The notes under the pieces were generated by a model, which had not been told where the DNA came from, did not search any database, and saw only the letters and a program-made list of their open reading frames with translations. From Flavobacteriia bacterium (GTDB taxonomy: Bacteria; Bacteroidota; Bacteroidia; Flavobacteriales; Flavobacteriaceae), in contig JAHBAN010000203.1 in NCBI GenBank assembly GCA_018500075.1, positions 1 to 26,991 on the forward strand: a stretch of DNA of 26,991 nt, in the 5' to 3' direction. Below are positions 7,276 to 13,649 of the stretch, in pieces; within the stretch, counting starts at the first letter, position 1, and the number at the start of each line of letters is the position of its first letter. Made by a program: the position numbers and the translations under genes.

Positions 7276-7300
7276 GTGAAAATTGTTAGGCAAATTTCAC
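7276..7300 (+). promoter_or_regulatory. Candidate autoregulatory operator of the XRE-cupin regulator
   Basis: A 25-base interrupted palindrome: outer arms GTGAAA (7276-7281) and TTTCAC (7295-7300), inner arms TTG (7283-7285) and CAA (7291-7293), centred at 7288. Nine of twelve positions are symmetric. It ends 9 bases before the ATG of the regulator, where a repressor could block transcription or translation start. A perfect 10-base palindrome TGAAATTTCA at 7251-7260 shares the outer-arm sequence and may be a second, weaker site. That the XRE protein binds here is inference from position and symmetry. Nothing else was found in the 7143-7275 stretch. Confidence 0.5.
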
Positions 7301-7309
7301 GGGATTCGG

Positions 7310-7879
7310 ATGAACCAAGCGGCCAGCTCTTCGCAAACTCTCGGAGCCGATCTGCGCGCTTTGCGAAAAGCGCGGGGCTTGACCCTGACCGATATGGCAG
7401 AGACGCTTGGCCGGTCGGTTGGTTGGCTCAGCCAGGTTGAGCGGGATCTTTCCGAGCCTTCCATCACCGATCTGCGCCATATGGCCCGCGCGCTGGGCGT
7501 TTCTGTTTCGATGCTGTTCAGCCATGCGCCGGCGCCCACAGACGAGGCGGGCTATGTGGTGCGCACCGGGGCCCGCCGCCCCATCGGGTCGGGCGATGCG
7601 GGGCTTGTCGAAGAGCTGCTCTCGCCTGATCTCACCGATGATTTCGAGATGGTGCATTCCACTTTCGCGCCGCATTCGCGTATTGGCGAAGAGGTCACGC
7701 GCCCCACGCAGGAGGTCGGGTATCTGATTTCCGGCCGTCTTGATCTCGTCATTGGTGGCAAGCGGTTCACGATCCACCCGGGGGACAGTTTCCGCATTCG
7801 CGGCGAGCCGTTTGAGTGGATCAACCCCTATGATCAGCCCGCCGTGGCGATCTGGGTCATTGCGCCGCCGGTGTATTGA
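7310..7879 (+). CDS. XRE-family transcriptional regulator with cupin sensor domain
   Basis: The 189-residue product has an N-terminal Cro/C1-type helix-turn-helix (about 11-68; LRALRKARGLTLTDMAETLG then SVGWLSQVERDLSEPSITDL) and a C-terminal cupin barrel (about 115-186; HSRIGEEVTRPTQEVGYLISGRLDLVIGG then FTIHPGDSFRI). This is the layout of PuuR-like regulators, where the cupin senses a small metabolite. ATG at 7310 is chosen; a TTG at 7283 would lie inside the operator palindrome. It is the first gene of a tight run: the LysE gene starts one base after its stop. A local metabolite-responsive repressor of this operon is the natural reading. The ligand cannot be read from sequence, but a betaine, an N-methylated amino acid or methionine would fit the neighbours. 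Confidence 0.87.
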   Translation: MNQAASSSQTLGADLRALRKARGLTLTDMAETLGRSVGWLSQVERDLSEPSITDLRHMARALGVSVSMLFSHAPAPTDEAGYVVRTGARRPIGSGDAGLVEELLSPDLTDDFEMVHSTFAPHSRIGEEVTRPTQEVGYLISGRLDLVIGGKRFTIHPGDSFRIRGEPFEWINPYDQPAVAIWVIAPPVY

Positions 7880-7880
7880 C

Positions 7881-8495
7881 ATGAGCTTTGAGGCCTGGAC
7901 CCTGTTTGCACTCTTCTGGCTGGTGTTTGTCACAACGCCGGGGCCGAATGCTGTCAATTGTATCCAGTCCGGCCTGCAGCTCGGCTTTCTGCGCGCCTTG
8001 CCCGCCGTGGCGGCGATTCTCTGCCAAGCCGCGCTGTTTCTCGCGCTCTCGGGTTTTGGCGTCACCGCGCTGCTCGCGGCCTCGCCCGCGGGCTTTCTCG
8101 TGTTGAAATACGCAGGAGCCGGCTTTCTTGTCTATCTCGGGCTGCGCGCCATTCTCATGGCCCATCTGCCGATCAAGACCGGCGCACAAAACGGGCGTTC
8201 CCTGTTCTGGCGTGGCTTTCTCATCGCCACAATCAACCCCAAGTCTGTCGCCGGCTACTTGGCCGCCTTCAGCCAGTTTGTCGATCCATCCACCCCGATC
8301 GCGGCGCAGATGTGGCTGATTGTGCCCACCGCGCTCAGCCTCACAACGCTCAGCTACTGCACCTATACAGCGCTTGGCGCGGGCCTTGGCAAGCTTGCGC
8401 TCGGGGCGGTGTTCAACGCCGGGTTCCGCCGCCTGATGGGGCTTTGCTTTATCGCCTATGGCCTCGCGCTCGGCGCCACATCGGGGAGGGTCTGA
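7881..8495 (+). CDS. LysE/RhtB family amino acid exporter (first copy)
   Basis: The 204-residue hydrophobic protein has about six membrane segments. It carries both family signatures: the N-terminal TPGPNAVNCIQSGLQLGF (about 14-31) and the mid-protein ATINPKSVAGYLAAFSQFVDP. Family members export amino acids such as lysine, threonine, homoserine, cysteine or related compounds across the inner membrane by proton exchange. ATG at 7881 follows the regulator stop by one base, so translation is coupled. A second member of the family follows two bases... after its stop codon, with only modest similarity, so the two may have different substrates or work as a pair. Substrate unknown; export of an overflow amino acid made by the operon is my inference. 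Confidence 0.87.
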   Translation: MSFEAWTLFALFWLVFVTTPGPNAVNCIQSGLQLGFLRALPAVAAILCQAALFLALSGFGVTALLAASPAGFLVLKYAGAGFLVYLGLRAILMAHLPIKTGAQNGRSLFWRGFLIATINPKSVAGYLAAFSQFVDPSTPIAAQMWLIVPTALSLTTLSYCTYTALGAGLGKLALGAVFNAGFRRLMGLCFIAYGLALGATSGRV

Positions 8496-8498
8496 GCC

Positions 8499-9122
8499 AT
8501 GTTAGAGACGTTTCTTGCCATGGACACCGCGCTCATCCTCGCCTTCACAGGCGCCGGCGTTCTGCTCAATATCACCCCCGGCTCCGATGTGGCCTTTTCC
8601 ATGGCCTCCGGTATTTCGGGCGGGCCGCGCGCCAGCGTGGCGGCGGCACTCGGGATCATGCTGGGAGGGCTGACCCATATGATGCTCGCCGTGCTTGGCA
8701 TTTCGGCGGCGCTCATGGCCATTCCCCACGCCTATGACGCCATCCGCTATATCGGCGCGGCCTATCTCTTCTTGCTCGCCGTCAAGACATGGCGCGCGCC
8801 CTCCGAGCTTGCCAAGGCGCGCGGGGCCACCCGCCTCGTCTCGGCGCTCAAACGCGGCTTTCTGACAAACCTGCTTAACCCAAAGGTCGCGCTGTTTATC
8901 CTTGCGTTCCTGCCCCAGTTCACCCGCCCCGAAGCGGGCCCGATCTGGCAGCAAATCTTGATCCTCGGCCTGATCTTCAACACCTCGGGCCTGATCATCA
9001 ACAGCACCTACGGCATCGCCGCAGGCTATGCAGGGCACCGCATCATCCGCATGGGCGGCACGCTCAACAAAATCACATCCATCGTCTTCGGCGGCTTAGC
9101 TGCGCGCCTCATCTGGGAGTAA
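8499..9122 (+). CDS. LysE/RhtB family amino acid exporter (second copy)
   Basis: The 207-residue membrane protein has the family hairpin motifs in a slightly changed form: NITPGSDVAFSMASGISGG (about 23-41) where most members have TPGP, and NLLNPKVALFILAFLPQF in the middle, which is a very typical RhtB signature. About six membrane segments are visible. The start ATG at 8499 has GGGAGGG about 8 bases upstream, inside the end of the preceding gene, with 3 bases between stop and start. The FAD/GcvT gene follows 5 bases after the stop. It is more like standard RhtB proteins than the first copy. Two adjacent exporters ahead of catabolic genes suggest that a product or toxic intermediate is pumped out; the substrate is not known. 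Confidence 0.88.
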   Translation: MLETFLAMDTALILAFTGAGVLLNITPGSDVAFSMASGISGGPRASVAAALGIMLGGLTHMMLAVLGISAALMAIPHAYDAIRYIGAAYLFLLAVKTWRAPSELAKARGATRLVSALKRGFLTNLLNPKVALFILAFLPQFTRPEAGPIWQQILILGLIFNTSGLIINSTYGIAAGYAGHRIIRMGGTLNKITSIVFGGLAARLIWE

Positions 9123-9127
9123 ACATC

Positions 9128-11578
9128 ATGTCCGATATTCCAACAAAAGCCCGCGTGGTCGTCATCGGTGGCGGTGTTGTCGGCTGCTCGACCCTCTATC
9201 ACCTCGGCCTCAAAGGCTGGACAGACTGTGTCCTCTTGGAAAAAAACGAGCTGACCGCAGGCAGCACATGGCACGCGGCGGGCAATGTGCCCACGTTTTC
9301 GACGTCATGGTCGATCATGAATATGCAGCGCTACTCGACAGAGCTTTACGCCCGCCTCGGCGCCGAGGTCGACTATCCGATGAATTACCACCAGTCAGGC
9401 TCGATCCGCCTCGCCCATACAAAGGAACGGATGCAGGAATTTGAGCGCGCCGCCTCGATGGGCCGCTATCAGGGGATCAAGATGGAAATCTGGACTCCCG
9501 AAGAAGCCAAAGAGCACTACCCCTTCCTTGAAACCCACGATCTCGCCGGCGTGCTCTATGACCCGACAGACGGCGATATCGACCCCGCCCAGCTCACCCA
9601 GGCGCTGGCCAAGGGCGCGCGCGACATGGGCCAGAAAATTCTGCGCTTTACCCCCGCCACGGGCGTCACCCAACAGGCCGACAAAAGCTGGATCGTGCAC
9701 ACCGAAAAAGGCGATATCGCGGCGGACTATGTGGTCAATGCTGCAGGCTACTACGCCCAGCGCGTCGGCGAGTGGTTCAAGCCCTATGGCGGGCGCACCG
9801 TTCCGATGATGGTGATGGAGCATCAATATCTGCTGACCGAACAGATCCCCGAAGTGGTCGCCTGGTCCGAAAAGCACGGCGGCAAGCTGCCGCTCATCCG
9901 GGATGTCGATGTGTCCTACTACCTGCGTCAGGAAAAAGGCGGCTACAATCTCGGCCCCTACGAGCCGAATTGCAAAGCCCATTGGGAAGGCGGCGACGCC
10001 GAAATGCCCGACGATTTTTCGTTCCAGCTCTGGCAGGAAGACCTCGACCGGATCGAGGATATCGTCACAGACGCAATGGAGCGCGTGCCGCTCATGGCAA
10101 CAACCGGCATCTCAAGCGTCATCAACGGCCCGATCCCCTATGCCCCTGATGGCCTGCCGCTGATTGGCCCGATGCCGGGCGTGGACAATGCGTTTGAGGC
10201 TTGCGTCTTTACCTTCGGCATTGCCCAAGGCGGCGGTGCGGGCAAGGTCATGGCCGAGTGGATCGTCGACGGCGCAACAGAATGGGATATGTGGGCCGTC
10301 GATCCGCGCCGCTACACCGATTATACCGATCATGCCTATTGCGTTGCCAAGGGTATGGAAGTCTACGGCAACGAATACGCCATGCACTTCCCCTGGCACC
10401 GCTGGCCCGCCGCCGCCGATCGCAAGCTGTCGCCCGTGCATGACCGCGTCAAAGCGCTCGGCGGGCAGATGGGCGATTACAACGGCTGGGAGCGCGCCAA
10501 CTGGTTTGCGCAGGAGGGCGATGACACCTCCGAAGAAGCGACCCATACATGGGGCCGCTCCGGCCCGTGGGAGCAGCGCATCCGCGAAGAATGCGAAGCC
10601 GTGCGCGATCATGTCGGCGTGCTCGATCTCCCCGGTTTCTCCCGCTTCAACCTTTCAGGCGCGGGCGCGGCCGAGTTTTTGCGCACTCAAATCACGGGCG
10701 CTTTGCCCAAAATCGGGCGTATGAACCTTGTCTATTTCGCGGATCCCCGCGGGCGCATCCTCACAGAGATGTCCTGCATCCGCCACGATGAAGACAGCTT
10801 TACCCTGATCACAGCCGCCACAGCCCAGTGGCACGACTACGAGCTTCTGCGCGCCCGCCTCCCCGAGGGCCTCAGCCTGACCGACCACAGCAAGGACTAT
10901 GACACGCTGATCGTCACAGGCCCGAAAGCACGGGCGCTTTTTGAGCAGATCGGCACAGAGGCCGATCTCACCCTGCCATGGCTCAGCCACCAGCCCGCCA
11001 GAGTGGCAGACCAGCCCTGCGCATTGGCGCGGGTGTCCTTCGCCGGAGAGCTGGGCTGGGAGGTCCACGCCGCCAATGCGCAGATGCCGGCGATTTATGA
11101 AGCCATCCTCGCCGCCGGCGCCAAGCCCTTCGGTATGTGGGCGCTCAACTCTCTGCGCCTCGAAAAAGGCTATCGCGCGTGGAAGGGCGATCTCTCCACA
11201 GATTATTCGCTCTTTGAAGGTGGCCTTGAGCGCTTTGTAAAGCTCGACAAGCCGCAGGATTTTCCCGGCAAAGCCGCGCTCATGGCCGAAAAGCAGCAAG
11301 GCAGCCAAAAGCGCTTTGTCACCCTCACGGTCGAGGCCGGCGAGGCCGATGCGCCCTATATGTCCTGCCTCTATTCGGGCGGCGAAATTGTCGGCGAAAC
11401 AACCTCGGGCGGCTGGGGCTACCGCGTGGGCAAATCCATCGCTTTGGGCATGATCAGAGCCGATCTGGCCACACCCGGCACAGAGCTGGAAGTCGAAATC
11501 TACGGCACGCGCTGTAAAGCCGTGGTGCAAGAAGACGCCCCCCTCTGGGACGCCAGCAACGCAAGACTGCGCGCATGA
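9128..11578 (+). CDS. FAD-dependent dimethylglycine dehydrogenase-like enzyme with GcvT domain
   Basis: The 816-residue protein has the two-part layout of the DMGDH/SARDH family: an FAD-dependent oxidase domain (about 8-375; dinucleotide motif VIGGGVVGCS at 12-21; GSTWHAAG with His49, the site of covalent FAD in family members), a linking domain (about 380-440), and GcvT folate domains (about 440-805; FAGELGWEV, NSLRLEKGYRAWKGDL, TTSGGWGY). From memory it follows mitochondrial DMGDH closely in GSIRLA, DPTDGDIDPAQLT, YYLRQEKGGYNLGPYEP and NGPIPYAPDGLPLIGP. The family oxidises an N-methyl group and passes the one-carbon unit to tetrahydrofolate; without folate it releases formaldehyde. The position matching the GcvT catalytic Asp is Glu547, as I recall for DMGDH. 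GGGAG precedes ATG. Dimethylglycine is the best guess for substrate, not proven. Confidence 0.85.
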   Translation: MSDIPTKARVVVIGGGVVGCSTLYHLGLKGWTDCVLLEKNELTAGSTWHAAGNVPTFSTSWSIMNMQRYSTELYARLGAEVDYPMNYHQSGSIRLAHTKERMQEFERAASMGRYQGIKMEIWTPEEAKEHYPFLETHDLAGVLYDPTDGDIDPAQLTQALAKGARDMGQKILRFTPATGVTQQADKSWIVHTEKGDIAADYVVNAAGYYAQRVGEWFKPYGGRTVPMMVMEHQYLLTEQIPEVVAWSEKHGGKLPLIRDVDVSYYLRQEKGGYNLGPYEPNCKAHWEGGDAEMPDDFSFQLWQEDLDRIEDIVTDAMERVPLMATTGISSVINGPIPYAPDGLPLIGPMPGVDNAFEACVFTFGIAQGGGAGKVMAEWIVDGATEWDMWAVDPRRYTDYTDHAYCVAKGMEVYGNEYAMHFPWHRWPAAADRKLSPVHDRVKALGGQMGDYNGWERANWFAQEGDDTSEEATHTWGRSGPWEQRIREECEAVRDHVGVLDLPGFSRFNLSGAGAAEFLRTQITGALPKIGRMNLVYFADPRGRILTEMSCIRHDEDSFTLITAATAQWHDYELLRARLPEGLSLTDHSKDYDTLIVTGPKARALFEQIGTEADLTLPWLSHQPARVADQPCALARVSFAGELGWEVHAANAQMPAIYEAILAAGAKPFGMWALNSLRLEKGYRAWKGDLSTDYSLFEGGLERFVKLDKPQDFPGKAALMAEKQQGSQKRFVTLTVEAGEADAPYMSCLYSGGEIVGETTSGGWGYRVGKSIALGMIRADLATPGTELEVEIYGTRCKAVVQEDAPLWDASNARLRA

Positions 11579-12663
11579 CATATATACCGCGCCATATGAA
11601 AGGCGTCTGCCTCACGCACCACGGCGGCCCCGAGGCCCTGTCATGGCGCGAGGATATCCCCGTGCCACAGCCAGCAGAGGGGCAGGTTCTCGTGCGGGTG
11701 CGCGCGGCCGGTATCAACAATACCGACATCAACACGCGCACAGGCTGGTATTCCTCTTGTGTCAGCGGGCCAACAAACGAGGCACAGGCCCCCGCGTCGA
11801 CTGATGATGGCGGCTGGGGCGGTGCGCTGTCCTTTCCACGCATCCAAGGCGGCGATTTCTGCGGCGATTCCTGCGGCGAGGTGGCGGCCCGCGGCGCCGG
11901 CACAACCCTGCCGCTTGGCACAGGTGTCACAGCGCCGCTCTGCCTTGACCGCGCCACGCCAGAGGCGCCCTCCGCCTGTATCGTGCTCGGCTCCGAAAGA
12001 GACGGCGCATTTGCGCAATACTGCCTGATGGAAGAAGCCGACCTGCATGATGTCAGCGCCTCGCCCCTGTCTGATATCGAAATAGCCGCCATCCCCTGCG
12101 CCTTTGGCACGGCCGAAGCGATGCTCGACAAGGCAGATGTGCGCGCCGGCCAGCGCATCCTGATCACAGGGGCGTCGGGCGGCGTCGGGCTGGCCGCAGT
12201 GGAGCTTGCCCGACTGCGCGGCGCAGAGGTCGTTGCCGTGACAGCCGAGGCCAAAGCCGACATCGTGCGCCGGCAAGGTGCCGCCATCACCCTGCCCCGC
12301 AGCGCAACACCCGAGGCCGACAGCTTTGATGTGGTCATTGATGTTGTGGGCGGCCCGTCATTTCCCGCCCTCATCCGCGCGCTCAAAACAGGCGGTCATT
12401 ACGCCGTCGCAGGCGCAATCGCCGGGCCGATTGTGACAATGGATCTGCGCGAAGTCTACCTGCGTGACATCACCCTGCATGGCAGCACCTGTCAGCCCCC
12501 CGCAGTCTTTGAGCGCCTCGCCGGGCTGATCAATGAAGGCCGCCTCAAACCGCTGGTTTCCCGCACCTATCCCCTCCACTCCATAGGCCAGGCACAGGAA
12601 GACTTCGCCAGCAAACGGTTCGCCGGCAAACTTGTGCTGCTTCCCCCCGAGGACACCCCATGA
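11575..12663 (+). CDS. MDR-superfamily NAD(P)-dependent oxidoreductase (alcohol dehydrogenase-like)
   Basis: The 362-residue protein is a medium-chain dehydrogenase/reductase: GroES-like N-terminal domain (LTHHGGPEALSWRED, VRVRAAGINNTDINTRTGWY), a nucleotide-binding motif ILITGASGGVGLAAVELARLRGAEVVAVT (about 198-226), and a C-terminal segment ending RFAGKLVLL. A loop rich in Gly, Ala and Ser (about 64-88) precedes PRIQGGDFCGD; the usual zinc ligands of classical alcohol dehydrogenase are not obvious. The ATG overlaps the upstream stop by 4 bases and its own stop overlaps the next ATG by 4 bases, so it is firmly part of the operon. Quinone-reductase-like or alcohol/aldehyde dehydrogenase activity are both possible. 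A role in handling a carbonyl or formaldehyde-derived product of demethylation is only a guess. A later ATG at 11596 is an alternative start. Confidence 0.78.
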   Translation: MTYIPRHMKGVCLTHHGGPEALSWREDIPVPQPAEGQVLVRVRAAGINNTDINTRTGWYSSCVSGPTNEAQAPASTDDGGWGGALSFPRIQGGDFCGDSCGEVAARGAGTTLPLGTGVTAPLCLDRATPEAPSACIVLGSERDGAFAQYCLMEEADLHDVSASPLSDIEIAAIPCAFGTAEAMLDKADVRAGQRILITGASGGVGLAAVELARLRGAEVVAVTAEAKADIVRRQGAAITLPRSATPEADSFDVVIDVVGGPSFPALIRALKTGGHYAVAGAIAGPIVTMDLREVYLRDITLHGSTCQPPAVFERLAGLINEGRLKPLVSRTYPLHSIGQAQEDFASKRFAGKLVLLPPEDTP

Positions 12664-13556
12664 CCGACATAACCCTCCTCGACGGCTCCATCGGGCAAGA
12701 AATCGTCAAACGCTCCGGCAGCCGCGCCACCCCGCTCTGGTCCACATCCGTGATGATGGAAAAGCCCGAAGTTGTGCGCGCCGTGCACCTTGACTACTTC
12801 AAGTCCGGCGCAACCATCGCCACCATGAACAGCTATGCCGTCTGGCCCGACAGGCTCGAACGCGTCGGCCTCGCCAGCGAACCCCTGCGCCTGCTTGACA
12901 TCGCCGCCGCCGAGGCCGTGGCGGCCCGCACCGCCTTTGGCTCCGGCCGTATCGCCGCCTCGCTCGGGCCTCTCGGCGCAAGCTACCGCCCCGATATCAA
13001 GATCCCTCTGAAAGACGCCGCCAAAGCCTACCGCATAAATATGGAGCGCCTCGCGCCCCATGCCGATCTCTTCCTGATCGAAACAGTCTCCTCCCTCCAC
13101 GCCGCCCGCGGCGCGCTCATGGGCTGCGCAACAGCCGACAAGCCCGTCTGGCTCGCCGTCACCGTAGATGATGACGACGGAACCCGGCTGCGCTCCCAAG
13201 AATCTGTCTCTGATCTGGCCCAACTCGTCAAAGACTTCGCCCCCGCCGCCCTCCTCGTCAATTGCTCCCGCCCCGAGGCGGTCTCGGCCGCCCTTGATCT
13301 CATCGCGCCCATGGGCCTGCCCTTCGGCGCCTATGCCAACGGCTTCACAGGTATCTCGGAGGACTTCCTCAAGAGCGCCCCCACCGTCGACGCGCTGGAG
13401 CAGCGCCAGGACCTCGGACCCGAAGACTACGCAGCCTTCGCCATGTCATGGGTCGCCCAAGGCGCAACCATAGTGGGCGGCTGCTGCGAAGTCGGCCCCG
13501 CCCATATCACCGAACTCGCCCGTCACCTCAAAGCCGGAGGCCATACCATCCTCTAG
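12660..13556 (+). CDS. Homocysteine S-methyltransferase family protein
   Basis: The 298-residue protein is a single zinc-dependent S-methyltransferase domain (as in MmuM, BHMT and MetH N-terminus). The three zinc-ligand cysteines are all present: Cys202 in LLVNCSRPEAV and Cys275/Cys276 in IVGGCCEVGPAHI. The N-terminus has the expected LLDGSIGQEI, and NSYAVWPDRL lies where family members have the TNTF-like loop. The enzyme transfers a methyl group from an onium donor (betaine, S-methylmethionine, dimethylsulfonio compounds) to homocysteine, giving methionine. BHMT of animals is about 400 residues, so this is the short form. Its place between two DMGDH/SARDH-like genes makes glycine betaine, giving dimethylglycine, the best candidate donor. 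GAGGA precedes ATG; the 4-base overlap with the MDR gene shows coupling. Confidence 0.85.
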   Translation: MTDITLLDGSIGQEIVKRSGSRATPLWSTSVMMEKPEVVRAVHLDYFKSGATIATMNSYAVWPDRLERVGLASEPLRLLDIAAAEAVAARTAFGSGRIAASLGPLGASYRPDIKIPLKDAAKAYRINMERLAPHADLFLIETVSSLHAARGALMGCATADKPVWLAVTVDDDDGTRLRSQESVSDLAQLVKDFAPAALLVNCSRPEAVSAALDLIAPMGLPFGAYANGFTGISEDFLKSAPTVDALEQRQDLGPEDYAAFAMSWVAQGATIVGGCCEVGPAHITELARHLKAGGHTIL

Positions 13557-13607
13557 TCTTTTTCTTTCCAAAAATATCCTGGGGGGTGCGGGGGGCTAGC
13601 CCCCCGC
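13557..13607 (+). repeat. Dispersed intergenic element, copy E (single hairpin)
   Basis: Starts at the base after the methyltransferase stop: leader TTTCTTTCCAAAAATATCC, TGGGGGG, then an 8-bp hairpin GCGGGGGG (13588-13595) / CCCCCCGC (13600-13607) with loop CTAG. It splits the second FAD/GcvT gene from an otherwise gapless operon. It may lower or stop read-through, or stabilise the upstream mRNA. Confidence 0.78.
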
Positions 13608-13649
13608 CGCACCGCCAAACCAAGCCCCACCATCCATGGAGTCACCCAA

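Noticed and set aside
7174..7440. Plus-strand open frame of 88 codons overlapping the XRE regulator start
   Set aside because: Out of frame with the regulator, covers the operator region, has no ribosome binding site and no family resemblance.
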